DNA from: Flavobacteriaceae bacterium
Lineage (GTDB): Bacteria; Bacteroidota; Bacteroidia; Flavobacteriales; Flavobacteriaceae
Direction of reading: 5' to 3'
DNA length: 64,000 nt
Assembly (NCBI GenBank): GCA_030835825.1
Contig: JAURRA010000002.1
Span: forward strand, 18,593-82,592
Shown one piece after another: positions 54,506 to 63,663 of this stretch; position 1 is the first letter of the stretch; the number at the start of each line of letters is the position of its first letter. Position numbers and translations under genes: made by a program. The notes beneath the pieces are model-generated. The model ran no database searches and had not been told where the DNA came from. It saw only the letters and a program-made list of their open reading frames with translations.

Positions 54506-56074
54506 ATGAAAAAACGCTTTTTCATTTTTACCTTAGTTTTGATGAGCTTCTCCCTGGTGGGTATCATTTCCATTCAGGCCTACTTCATCATGGACTCCTA
54601 CAATAGTGAGCAGGAACGTTTTTCGTTTAAGGTGAAAAAAGCACTGGCCTTTTCTGCTAAAACACTCGAAGACCGAGAGTACAGAAATTTTTACTGGAGC
54701 ATACAGGTTTTGAAAAATAGTGGTATTGTGATGGATACTACCACATTGAGAAATATGTATGTTTTTCAAGACGAATCGGACGCTAAAATAACCCGGATAT
54801 ACCGCAATGGTGTGATGGAAGAAAATTTTAGAATACCGTCATTCCTCGACTATTCTTTCGATAGTATTTATGTTACTCAATTGAGAAATGAAAGAGAGAT
54901 GAAGCGTTTTGAGAGTTTGACCGATGCCGAAAAATCTAAAGTCACTCCCGAAAGTGTCTTGTTGCAAATGGAGCAGGCTTCGCGAAGTGAGCAAGTGATG
55001 TTTGAAACCAGCTATAGAGATTTGGCTAAGATCAACCCTATAAATCGACGGGTAAAGGAAGGGGATATCAAAACCTTGTTGGGAAATGCTCTGAATAATG
55101 ACGATATAGATATTGCTTTTGAATTTGCCGTTTTTGAAAATGATATGGCGACTTCAATTCAGTCTGACAACTTTGAGTTTGATCAACAAACAGTTTACGG
55201 CTCTCCCATGTTTCTTGACAATGATGGTTTAAGCGACTTTACACTTTATGTGAGTTTCCCCAATAGAGTGAGATTTGTTTTCTCAACAATTTTAGGTATT
55301 ACCATACTATCCATTGTTTTTACCTCAATTATTATCTTGGCCTATGGCAGCACTATCAATCAATTGATTAAGCAGCGCAAAATATCTCAAATCAAAACAG
55401 ACTTCATCAACAATATGACCCATGAGTTGAAAACGCCTATCGCCACCATTGGCCTGGCCTTAGACGCCATAAAAAACCCGAAAGTCATCGACAATCAATC
55501 ACAGGTTTCACGATACCTAAAAATGATCAGAGATGAAAACAAGCGCATGCACGCTCAAGTGGAAAACGTATTGAGAATTTCTCAATTGGAAAAGAACGAT
55601 TTGAATCTGACCAAAGAAAGAGTCAAATTACATGATTTGATTCAAGATGCCATTGCTCACATTGAGCTGATATTAGCTGAACGTAACGGTAAAATCACTA
55701 CCGAACTCAATGCTCCAAAATCTACAATTTTAGCCAGTGATATGCACATGACTAATGTTATTGTTAATATTTTGGACAATGCAATAAAGTATTCCGACGA
55801 TGCTCCAGAGATTAAAGTACGAACGGCATTAGTGGGAAATATTATTGTAACTAGCATTAGTGACAAAGGTCAAGGAATGACAAAGGCAGACCAAAAGCAA
55901 ATATTTGAAAAATTCTTTAGAGTGCATACAGGTGACGTTCATAATGTCAAAGGACAAGGACTTGGGTTGGCTTATGTAAAAAGTATAGTCCTAGATCATC
56001 AAGGTGGCATAAATGTTGATAGCGAAAAGGGCAAAGGGAGTACCTTTACAATTAAACTACCTATTATTTCATAA
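54506..56074 (+). CDS. Sensor histidine kinase (RprX-like)
   Basis: 522-residue membrane sensor. Two helices (about 6-28 and 259-281) enclose a periplasmic domain of roughly 230 residues without clear known fold. The cytoplasmic part has the H box NNMTHELKTPIATIGLAL with phospho-acceptor His306, N box NVIVNILDNAIKYSDDAP, and G boxes SDKGQGMTKAD and GQGLGLAYVKSI. I see no full HAMP or PAS domain. Order coaE, kinase, response regulator matches the RprX/RprY pair of Bacteroidota. The signal is unknown. Confidence 0.93.
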   Translation: MKKRFFIFTLVLMSFSLVGIISIQAYFIMDSYNSEQERFSFKVKKALAFSAKTLEDREYRNFYWSIQVLKNSGIVMDTTTLRNMYVFQDESDAKITRIYRNGVMEENFRIPSFLDYSFDSIYVTQLRNEREMKRFESLTDAEKSKVTPESVLLQMEQASRSEQVMFETSYRDLAKINPINRRVKEGDIKTLLGNALNNDDIDIAFEFAVFENDMATSIQSDNFEFDQQTVYGSPMFLDNDGLSDFTLYVSFPNRVRFVFSTILGITILSIVFTSIIILAYGSTINQLIKQRKISQIKTDFINNMTHELKTPIATIGLALDAIKNPKVIDNQSQVSRYLKMIRDENKRMHAQVENVLRISQLEKNDLNLTKERVKLHDLIQDAIAHIELILAERNGKITTELNAPKSTILASDMHMTNVIVNILDNAIKYSDDAPEIKVRTALVGNIIVTSISDKGQGMTKADQKQIFEKFFRVHTGDVHNVKGQGLGLAYVKSIVLDHQGGINVDSEKGKGSTFTIKLPIIS

Positions 56075-56081
56075 AAAAAAC

Positions 56082-56786
56082 ATGGAGGAATCAACTAAAA
56101 AGATATTATTAGCAGAGGATGATTTTAACTTTGGATCCGTATTGAAAGATTTTCTTTCATTGAATGGATTTGAGGTTGTATTGGCTAAAAATGGACTCGA
56201 GGGCTTTGAAAAATTTAAAAGAAATGACGTTGATCTTTGTATACTTGATGTGATGATGCCCTACAAGGACGGCTTTACTTTGGCAAAAGAAATACGTGAA
56301 AAATCCACGGAAATACCAATTATCTTTTTAACGGCCAAGACCATGAAAGAAGATGTCTTGAAAGGATATAAGGTGGGTGCCGATGACTATTTGAACAAGC
56401 CTTTCGACAGTGATGTTCTTTTGATGAAAATCAAAGCTATTTTGCAGCGCAAAAGCACCGACTCATTGGCGGATAGTAAAAAATTTGAATTCAACATTGG
56501 AGATTTTAAACTTAATTCCAAACTGCGTTTTCTGGTTTATAAAGATGAAGATCCTATCAAACTGTCTCCTAAAGAAAATGAATTACTGCGACTTCTAGCC
56601 ATTTACGAAAACGATTTGATGCCTCGTGAATTGGCTTTAACCAAAATTTGGAGGGATGACAACTATTTTACATCCCGAAGTATGGATGTTTATATTGCCA
56701 AAATCCGAAAATATTTAAAATTGGACCCTAAGGTAGAAATATTAAATATTCATGGCGAGGGGTTTCGTTTGGTGATCAATAATTAG
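56082..56786 (+). CDS. OmpR-type response regulator (RprY-like)
   Basis: 234-residue regulator from the ATG at 56082, 7 bases after the kinase stop. The receiver has the acidic pocket at residues 12-14 (AEDD), phospho-acceptor Asp56 in LCILDVMMP and Lys near NKPFDSDVL. The C-terminal winged helix (SPKENELLRLLAIYENDL, FTSRSMDVYIAKIRKYL) is of the OmpR class. It ends 2 bases before the convergent miaA stop. The upstream in-frame ATG within the kinase gene is not used. Confidence 0.94.
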   Translation: MEESTKKILLAEDDFNFGSVLKDFLSLNGFEVVLAKNGLEGFEKFKRNDVDLCILDVMMPYKDGFTLAKEIREKSTEIPIIFLTAKTMKEDVLKGYKVGADDYLNKPFDSDVLLMKIKAILQRKSTDSLADSKKFEFNIGDFKLNSKLRFLVYKDEDPIKLSPKENELLRLLAIYENDLMPRELALTKIWRDDNYFTSRSMDVYIAKIRKYLKLDPKVEILNIHGEGFRLVINN

Positions 56787-56788
56787 GT

Positions 56789-57685
56789 CTATCGGAACAA
56801 GTTGTCAAATATTTCTTTTTCCGGTGTTTTGTAATCATACCAATTGACCGTCAATTGATTGCCGAACCAGGTCATTTGACGTTTTGCAAATCGTCTACTG
56901 TTTTGTTTGATTTGTAGAATGGCTTCTTCAAGCGATTTTTTTCCCATGAAATAATCAAATAACTCCCGGTATCCCACTGTCTGAAGCGCATTGAGGTGCT
57001 TGTAATCGCAAAGACCTTTTACCTCGTCTACCAATCCATCAGATATCATCCGATCCACTCTAGATTCGATTCGCTGGTAAAGCTCGTCCCGATTGGCTTT
57101 TAAGCCAATAACTCTGATATTAAATGGTCTGGGATTTTTTGGTTTGTTCTGAAAAGTGGAGAGCGACTGTCCAGTGCTCAAAACAACTTCTAAAGCCCTG
57201 ATGACACGCCTTGGATTCTGAGGATCAATCGATCCAATAATGCCAGGATCACATGCTTTAAGTTGCTGCACTAATGAGTCCAAACCATTGACTGCCAATG
57301 TATTGTTGAGTTCTTTTCGAATCGAAGGATCGACATCAGGAATAGCATCTAAACCTGCCACGATGGCTTTGATATAAAGTCCAGAACCACCTACTAAAAT
57401 GACTTTATCCTTTGTTTTAAACAATTCATCAATCCGATTTAATCCCTCTTTTTCAAAATCACCAACACTGTAAGATTCGTGAATACTTTTGTGTTGAATG
57501 AAGTAATGGGGCGCGGCCTCTAATTCTTTTTTAGAGGGAACTGCAGTGCCAATTGACATTTCTTTGAAAAATTGCCTAGAATCGGCAGAAATAATACTGG
57601 TCTTTAAGCGTTGAGCCAATGCTATGGCGAGCCTTGTTTTTCCGATAGCTGTAGGCCCTACAACAACAACGAGTTCTTTAGTCAT
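56789..57685 (-). CDS. miaA: tRNA dimethylallyltransferase
   Basis: Adds a dimethylallyl group to A37 of tRNAs reading codons that start with U. From the ATG at 57685 the protein has 298 residues beginning MTKELVVVVGPTAIGKTRLA, with the P-loop GPTAIGKT. ISADSRQFFKEMSIGTA, VLVGGSGLYIKAIV and DPQNPRRVIRALEV follow. The 16-residue longer start lies inside the channel gene and is not supported. With the chosen start it overlaps the channel gene's end by 8 bases. Confidence 0.95.
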   Translation of the reverse strand: MTKELVVVVGPTAIGKTRLAIALAQRLKTSIISADSRQFFKEMSIGTAVPSKKELEAAPHYFIQHKSIHESYSVGDFEKEGLNRIDELFKTKDKVILVGGSGLYIKAIVAGLDAIPDVDPSIRKELNNTLAVNGLDSLVQQLKACDPGIIGSIDPQNPRRVIRALEVVLSTGQSLSTFQNKPKNPRPFNIRVIGLKANRDELYQRIESRVDRMISDGLVDEVKGLCDYKHLNALQTVGYRELFDYFMGKKSLEEAILQIKQNSRRFAKRQMTWFGNQLTVNWYDYKTPEKEIFDNLFR

Positions 57686-58514
57686 GATGGAGTGAAAATC
57701 CACATTTATTGCAATAGGTGGCGTCGTCGTCATGTTTTGATGCGGCGCAGTTGGAGCAGGCTTGGGTATTGGTCTGCACGGGCTTTCGGTTTGTTTTTGT
57801 CATTTCGGAACTCACAATACCTGTAGGAATGGCAATAATTCCATAGCCGAGAATCATTATAACAGCGGCAATCGACTGTCCCAATGCGGTCACTGGTGCA
57901 ATATCGCCATATCCAACGGTTGTTAATGTAACAATAGCCCAATAAACAGACCTAGGAATGCTTGAGAATCCACTGCCAGCACCGCCCTCAATGAGATACA
58001 TGAGCGTCCCCAATACAACGCAAAGTATTAAAACAAACGACAGAAATACCGCAATTTTTGCTTTACTAGCTTTCAACGCCTCAATAAAATTGTTCGACTC
58101 TCCAATGAAACGACCAAGTTTTAAAATTCTAAAGACCCTCAATAAACGCAAGGCCCTAAAAGTGATAAGGGTGTGCGACCCCACCAAAAAAGTTGATAAA
58201 TACAGTGGAATGGTCGACAGAAAATCAATAATGCCGTAAAAACTAAATATATAGCGCCAAGGTTGGCGCACACAAACGATTCGGGCGATATACTCAAGGG
58301 AAAATAAGATGGTTATGATCCATTCTGAAATATGCAGAATTTTACCATAGGTTTGGTCAATAGGAGTAACGCTCTCAAGCATTACAACCAATATACTGGT
58401 CAATATAACGAACAGAAGAAAAATATCAAATCGCTTTCCAGCTGGGGTGTCGGCTTCATAGATTATTTCATGAAGCTTAATTTGCCAAGATTTCAAAGGC
58501 GCTGGTTGATCCAT
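57678..58514 (-). CDS. Voltage-gated-like potassium channel with C-terminal zinc ribbon
   Basis: 278-residue six-helix channel. An S4-like arginine helix FRALRLLRVFRILKLGRF precedes the pore, whose selectivity filter is TLTTVGYGDIAPVT. The last helix is followed by a short cytoplasmic tail carrying two CxxC pairs (CSNCAASKHDDDATYCNKCG), a possible zinc-ribbon. The channel core is a bacterial Kv-type; the ribbon is unusual and could sense metal or anchor a partner. It overlaps miaA by 8 bases. Confidence 0.88.
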   Translation of the reverse strand: MDQPAPLKSWQIKLHEIIYEADTPAGKRFDIFLLFVILTSILVVMLESVTPIDQTYGKILHISEWIITILFSLEYIARIVCVRQPWRYIFSFYGIIDFLSTIPLYLSTFLVGSHTLITFRALRLLRVFRILKLGRFIGESNNFIEALKASKAKIAVFLSFVLILCVVLGTLMYLIEGGAGSGFSSIPRSVYWAIVTLTTVGYGDIAPVTALGQSIAAVIMILGYGIIAIPTGIVSSEMTKTNRKPVQTNTQACSNCAASKHDDDATYCNKCGFSLHHD

Positions 58515-58545
58515 GTCTCAAAGGTAATAAAAGAATAAGAACCTA

Positions 58546-59943
58546 TTATCTCTCCTCCAAATTGATAATTTTTAAATATTTTTTCCTTCTGAGAAAGCTC
58601 TGAATAATTCTGGAAGCATCACGATTAGCGCTCATTGGAGTAACCACGGTCCGAAGAACATCAGGATTATTGATTTGAAAATTAAGGTCAAAGAAACCCA
58701 TGCCTCTGAAGCTGCCGTTTTCAACCCAAATCACACTGCGTTCATCAACCGCTCTTCCTCTATCAATAATTAATATGTTCTTGTTGTCCATACGCATCTT
58801 GTCGATGACCGATTGGGCTCGGGCATTATAGGTGCCTGCCGATTCCTCACCCAGGCATGCGCCAAAACACTGTTTGATCGTATAGCTGAAACAATTAGTT
58901 TTTGATGGGTACAGTCCAGTTAATTTTTGGCAGAGTTGGTGTTTTTCTGTCATAGCCATCAAGTACTTTCTCCCTTGGAAAATATTGCCAAAGGTGGCGA
59001 TTGGGTCAGGATTGTTTTTTAAACTTTTGATTTGAAAATTGACATAGCCCATTTCGTCCTCAAAACTGAATAGGCCATGGGTAAATATTGATCGTCGGAG
59101 TGCGCGATTTAACGGCGGCTTATTGGTCTTAATCTCTTCGCTTTCTTTGAGCAAGGCCACGAGTTCACTACCAGTAGTTTCAAAGCTAACATCAGCGACT
59201 TGAAGCTGAATCTTTTTACTTTTAACTTCAGTTCCAATAAAGTGCTGATTGACTCTTTTTTTGATGTTTTTGCTTTTTCCGATGTAAATGATATCTCCAT
59301 CTGCATTATGAATGTAATAAACTCCTGTTTCAGAAGGTAATGGCGCCAAAAGATCTAGAAGTTTTGGTTCCATTTGATGTCGAGGACTGAGTTTTATAGC
59401 GGCAGTAATAATGGATTTGGTTTTGTCTTTAGCGAGAAGCATTTTAAACAACTTTACAGTGGCTTGAGCATCACCGGAAGCCCTATGTCGATCGCTTACT
59501 GCAATACCCAAACTTCTAGACAATTTTCCGAGACTGTAGGAGTCCTGCTCGGGAATGAGTTTTTTAGACAATTCTACTGTACACAACGTTTGCCGTTCAA
59601 AGCTGTAACCAAGCCTGTCAAATTCCATTTGAAGGATGCGATAATCAAAACTGGCATTATGCGCCACTACAATGGTGTCTGTTGTTATTTCGATAATTCG
59701 TTTGGCTATCTCATAAAACTTGGGAGCATTTCTAAGCATATTTGAATTAATCCCAGTCAAATTTACCACGAAGGGTTGAATGGGTTTTTCGGGGTTGACC
59801 AAACTGATAAACTGATCCACCACTTCATGGCCGTCAAACTTGTAGATAGCTATTTCGGTAACACCTTCTTCATTGTATTTGCCACCTGTGGTCTCTATGT
59901 CAATTATTGAATATATAATCTGATTTTTAGTTGCGTTCCCCAA
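58546..59943 (-). CDS. DnaQ-type exonuclease fused to GIY-YIG nuclease domain
   Basis: 465-residue protein from the TTG at 59943. The N-terminal DEDDh exonuclease shows IIDIETTGGKYNEEG, VAHNASFDYRIL and DRHRASGDAQATVKLF. From about residue 195 a GIY-YIG domain follows (TGVYYIHNADGDIIYIGKSK, NIKKRVNQHF), then a UvrC-like cysteine segment with CFGACLGE and a C-terminal region. The combination resembles UvrC-like repair proteins (Cho type). No ATG is in frame near the conserved start; the first part of the longest reading overlaps the YggS gene. The chosen start overlaps it by 17 bases. Confidence 0.87.
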   Translation of the reverse strand: MGNATKNQIIYSIIDIETTGGKYNEEGVTEIAIYKFDGHEVVDQFISLVNPEKPIQPFVVNLTGINSNMLRNAPKFYEIAKRIIEITTDTIVVAHNASFDYRILQMEFDRLGYSFERQTLCTVELSKKLIPEQDSYSLGKLSRSLGIAVSDRHRASGDAQATVKLFKMLLAKDKTKSIITAAIKLSPRHQMEPKLLDLLAPLPSETGVYYIHNADGDIIYIGKSKNIKKRVNQHFIGTEVKSKKIQLQVADVSFETTGSELVALLKESEEIKTNKPPLNRALRRSIFTHGLFSFEDEMGYVNFQIKSLKNNPDPIATFGNIFQGRKYLMAMTEKHQLCQKLTGLYPSKTNCFSYTIKQCFGACLGEESAGTYNARAQSVIDKMRMDNKNILIIDRGRAVDERSVIWVENGSFRGMGFFDLNFQINNPDVLRTVVTPMSANRDASRIIQSFLRRKKYLKIINLEER

Positions 59944-60580
59944 ATATTTTACTTCCAACCCTGACCATAGTACTGCCGCATTCAACGGCCAGCGGGTAAT
60001 CGTCACTCATGCCCATCGAAAGGATTTGGATATTAATGTCATATGTCTGAAATAAGTCAAAAGTCGATTTCAAGAGGTCAAATTCTTTTTTAACTTGACT
60101 TTGATCAGTAGTAAATGAAGCCATACCCATGACGCCAACAATGCATACATGCGTCAAATCTGCGTATTCGTCGGAACGCAAAATGTCTTGCGCTAGGTCG
60201 GGGTCCAATCCAAATTTTGTTTCCTCTTGGGCAATTTTGATTTGAAGCAAACAATCGATTGTCCTGTTGTGTTTCAGCCCCTGCTTGTTTATTTCTTTTA
60301 ACAATGGCAAGTTGTCAACGCCATGAATCAAATGCACAAATGAGGCCATATATTTGACCTTGTTTCGTTGCAAGTGACCAATCATGTGCCATTTGATATC
60401 TGAATGCAGTAGCTCTTGTTTTTGCACCATTTCCTGAACCTTATTCTCCCCGAAATGACGCTGACCCGCTTGATACGCCTGTTCAATGGCTTCGATGGGT
60501 TTGGTCTTGGATACAGCGATCAATTCTACTTCTGGAGGAAGACTGGCCTCAATTTTTTGGATGTTGGTTGCTATATTCAT
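59927..60580 (-). CDS. YggS family pyridoxal phosphate homeostasis protein
   Basis: 217-residue PLP-binding protein (COG0325). LIAVSKTKPIEAIEQAYQAG holds the cofactor Lys, and GENKVQEMVQK and KWHMIGHLQRNKVKY are diagnostic. Members keep vitamin B6 and amino acid balance without a known catalytic reaction. It overlaps the DUF1015 gene by 4 bases in front and the nuclease gene behind, so all three are translationally coupled. Confidence 0.93.
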   Translation of the reverse strand: MNIATNIQKIEASLPPEVELIAVSKTKPIEAIEQAYQAGQRHFGENKVQEMVQKQELLHSDIKWHMIGHLQRNKVKYMASFVHLIHGVDNLPLLKEINKQGLKHNRTIDCLLQIKIAQEETKFGLDPDLAQDILRSDEYADLTHVCIVGVMGMASFTTDQSQVKKEFDLLKSTFDLFQTYDINIQILSMGMSDDYPLAVECGSTMVRVGSKIFGERN

Positions 60581-61794
60581 GACAATTCGTATATGAGTAA
60601 GCCACTTAATAATTTTGGTAAGATATATGTGCTTTTTGGCGGTAAAGTCAAATCTTGGTCGGCTACTTTACGTATTTCTTCTGCAGCAATAGGATATAAC
60701 CCAAAAAGGGCTTTGTACTCACCCCGATCCACTTTGCCTTGAAGCAGGTGCGCGGAATGGTTGCCAGGAGCGAATTGCGCGCGAATATCTGATTTGAGAT
60801 CAGTTATGTTCAACAGGGGTTCAAAAACTAAGGTATTCAAAATATACACGTCCAATTTTTCCAAAGGATTAGGACTTCCCGTAAAATATTTATTTTTCAC
60901 TTTAAGTTCATAACATTGTTCTTTTAAATAGAGCGTAAATACATGGGCTTCTTTTGGCAAACAGAATGTTTCACCTAAAGGTTTAATATCAAAGGAAGAT
61001 GTAAGAAGTTCGAGAAATTCTGAGTCCGAATGACCGTTTAAGTCAGTAATAAAACGGTTAAATTCTAAAATATGCAGCTGAGATTCAGGAATTAAAAAGC
61101 TCAAAAATTGTTGACTGGCACAATCATTTCTCATGGCTGCAAGTCTACTCGAAGAGGCTGCCCGGTGGTGTCCGTCGGCGATATATAAGTGGGGAATACT
61201 TGCGAAACAGGCTTGAATCGCTTTGACGCTGTCTGGCTCCGTGATAGCCCAAATTTTATGATGGTTTCCATTTGCGCATTCGAACTGATCCACAGGTTTC
61301 GTTTCAGTGAAGTTGTTTAGCAGTCCGTTTAAAGTTTGGTTATCTGGATAACTTATCAATACCGGTTCGGCATTGAAATTGACCACATCCAGATAGGCTT
61401 CAAATACCGACTCTCTTGCAGTAAGGGTGTCCTCATGTTTTTTGATAATGTTATTGTTATACTCCGATACAGGTAAACAGGTTGTAATTCCGAGGTAACT
61501 ATTGCCAAAAATGGTCTCGATATTGCAGAGATAAAGGGCGTTTATTGGATCTTGAATCAGCACTTTTTTTGCTTTCGCCCTTTCAAATGCTTTTCTTACG
61601 GCCTTGTAGCGCGATTTTGGATATTTGGGATAGGTTTTATAAGCACCACCAATAATTTTCAAAAAGGAAACATTATCACCATTGATAAGCTTGTCGCGTA
61701 TTTTGGGGTCATAGCTGTCATAACTCTCAGACGCTACTTCAGCAGAGATGTCAGGTGCTGGTCTTAAAGCGCGAAACGGCAATATTTGAGCCAT
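60577..61794 (-). CDS. DUF1015 family protein
   Basis: 405-residue cytosolic protein of the DUF1015 family. The conserved IADGHHRAASSSRLA motif lies near residue 210; KIRDKLINGDNVSFLKII and PKYPKSRYKAV occur in the first 65 residues. Families of this type contain a possible kinase- or ParB-like fold but the function is not established. It is coupled by a 4-base overlap to YggS and follows the 3-hydroxyacyl-CoA dehydrogenase gene by 10 bases. Confidence 0.85.
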   Translation of the reverse strand: MAQILPFRALRPAPDISAEVASESYDSYDPKIRDKLINGDNVSFLKIIGGAYKTYPKYPKSRYKAVRKAFERAKAKKVLIQDPINALYLCNIETIFGNSYLGITTCLPVSEYNNNIIKKHEDTLTARESVFEAYLDVVNFNAEPVLISYPDNQTLNGLLNNFTETKPVDQFECANGNHHKIWAITEPDSVKAIQACFASIPHLYIADGHHRAASSSRLAAMRNDCASQQFLSFLIPESQLHILEFNRFITDLNGHSDSEFLELLTSSFDIKPLGETFCLPKEAHVFTLYLKEQCYELKVKNKYFTGSPNPLEKLDVYILNTLVFEPLLNITDLKSDIRAQFAPGNHSAHLLQGKVDRGEYKALFGLYPIAAEEIRKVADQDLTLPPKSTYILPKLLSGLLIYELS

Positions 61795-61804
61795 GCCTAT
61801 CTGC

Positions 61805-62695
61805 CTATTTTAAAAATTGTGAAGCAACAACTTCTGCCCTCCTGCTGGTGCTGTAATCGTAAAATCCTTCTCCCGATTTGACCCCTAGTTTGCCAGCCCG
61901 AACCATATTGACTAGTAATGGGCAAGCTGCATATTTGGGGTTTTTAAACCCATCGTGCATCACATATAAAATAGATAGGCAAACGTCCAGACCTATGAAA
62001 TCGGCTAGTTGTAGTGGACCCATGGGGTGGGCCATTCCTAATTTCATCACCGTATCAATTGCCAATACATCGGCGACACCGTGGTGTAGACTTTCGATAG
62101 CTTCATTAATCATTGGCATCAAAATTCGATTCGCAATAAAACCGGGATAATCGTTGACCACAACAGGTGTTTTTCCTAGTTGCTTAGAAATACTTTCGAT
62201 GGTATTGGCCACTATATCGCTGGTGTTATAACCACGAATGATTTCTACTAAAACCATTATTGGCACAGGGTTCATAAAATGCATGCCAATAACCTTATCT
62301 GGTCTTTGAGTTACCCCAGCTAATTGGGTGATTGGAATTGATGAAGTATTACTTGCCAAGATGGTATCGGGGTCGCAAAATTTATCCAGATCTTCGAATA
62401 TTTTTAATTTCAAACTTTGATTTTCGGATGCTGCTTCTACCACCAATTCTGCGCCCTGAACACCTTCTTGAAGGTTGGTAAAGGTTTTAATATTGTTAAG
62501 AGTTTGAACTTTTTTTTCACTATCAATTAGGCCTTTATCACAAAGCCTTCCCAGATTTCTATCAATAGTTTCCAGACCTCTTTTTAAGGCATCTGCGTTG
62601 AGATCAATCAGGTGCACTTTAAAATCGTTTTGAGCAAAGGTATGGGCAATGCCGTTGCCCATTGTTCCTGAGCCAATTACTGCTACTTTTTTCAT
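61805..62695 (-). CDS. hbd: 3-hydroxybutyryl-CoA dehydrogenase
   Basis: NAD(P)-dependent dehydrogenase of 296 residues that interconverts 3-hydroxyacyl-CoA and 3-oxoacyl-CoA. The Rossmann turn KKVAVIGSGTMGNGIAHTFA is at the N-terminus, ASNTSSIPI and the catalytic His in GMHFMNPVPIM follow, and the C-terminal domain has GFIANRILMPMINEA. Length matches the single-function short form and not the fused FadB type. It overlaps the Gfo/Idh/MocA gene by 4 bases. Confidence 0.93.
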   Translation of the reverse strand: MKKVAVIGSGTMGNGIAHTFAQNDFKVHLIDLNADALKRGLETIDRNLGRLCDKGLIDSEKKVQTLNNIKTFTNLQEGVQGAELVVEAASENQSLKLKIFEDLDKFCDPDTILASNTSSIPITQLAGVTQRPDKVIGMHFMNPVPIMVLVEIIRGYNTSDIVANTIESISKQLGKTPVVVNDYPGFIANRILMPMINEAIESLHHGVADVLAIDTVMKLGMAHPMGPLQLADFIGLDVCLSILYVMHDGFKNPKYAACPLLVNMVRAGKLGVKSGEGFYDYSTSRRAEVVASQFLK

Positions 62696-63663
62696 AATTC
62701 TGTTTTAAAACATTTGATAATTTCATGTGCGACACGAAGGGCTTCTGTACCGTCGCTTAAACTCACTACTGGTGTAGCATTGTTGTTGATAGCATCGGCA
62801 AAAGAATTTAATTCGTCTAGGATGGCGTTATTGGAAGCCACTTCTGGTCTTTCGAAAAGAATGCGTTTTTTAATGCCTTCTGCATTTTCCAAGATCATAT
62901 CAAAGTCACCAGCCTCTCCATTTAAGGTTTCCATTTGAACAACCTCACTGCTCTTTTCCAAAAAGTCCACCGAGATATACGCATCCTTTTGGAAAAACCG
63001 ACTCTTTCTCATGTTTTTGAGCGAAATTCGACTTGCCGTGAGATTGGCGACACAGCCGTTTTCAAAGACTAATCGGGCATTGGCAATATCGGGTGACGCG
63101 CTGATGACAGAAACGCCGCTAGCGCTAATATCAACTACCTTCGAGCCGACAACCTTTAGAATGATATCAATATCGTGAATCATTAAATCCAAAACAACGG
63201 GAACATCAGTACCACGAGGATTGAATTCGGCCAGTCTATGGGTTTCGATAAACATGGGACTAGACAGCATATGTTGAACAGCAGTAAATGCAGGGTTGAA
63301 TCTTTCTACATGACCAACTTGACCTTGGACATCGTTCTTCTCGGCTAAGGCCATCAATATTTGGGCTTCTTCTACAGTATTGGTAATGGGTTTTTCAATA
63401 AAAACGTGCTTGCCTCTTTCAATGGCCATTTTAGCACAATCAAAATGGTTCATTGTAGGGGTTACGATGTCTATGACGTCAATTTGGTCTAGTAGGGTCT
63501 CGTAACTCTCGAATTTTTGATAGCCAAATTCTTTTTCAACGGACTGAGCTGTAGCGCGGTCGTTTTCAAAAAAACCAATCAATTCGTATTTCTTAGAAGC
63601 TTGGAGGAGCTTTAAATGGATTTTACCCAAATGTCCTGCACCGATTACACCTGCTTTTAACAT
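62692..63663 (-). CDS. Gfo/Idh/MocA family oxidoreductase
   Basis: 323-residue NAD(P)-binding protein from the ATG at 63663. The N-terminal Rossmann domain begins LKAGVIGAGHLGKIHLKLL and has the signature EKP in HVFIEKPITNTVEEA; the C-terminal domain has LDLMIHDIDIIL. Substrates in this family are sugars, inositols or related alcohols; this one is of the type found with hbd in Bacteroidota and is not assigned. A 26-residue longer reading to 63741 is rejected. Confidence 0.86.
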   Translation of the reverse strand: MLKAGVIGAGHLGKIHLKLLQASKKYELIGFFENDRATAQSVEKEFGYQKFESYETLLDQIDVIDIVTPTMNHFDCAKMAIERGKHVFIEKPITNTVEEAQILMALAEKNDVQGQVGHVERFNPAFTAVQHMLSSPMFIETHRLAEFNPRGTDVPVVLDLMIHDIDIILKVVGSKVVDISASGVSVISASPDIANARLVFENGCVANLTASRISLKNMRKSRFFQKDAYISVDFLEKSSEVVQMETLNGEAGDFDMILENAEGIKKRILFERPEVASNNAILDELNSFADAINNNATPVVSLSDGTEALRVAHEIIKCFKTEL

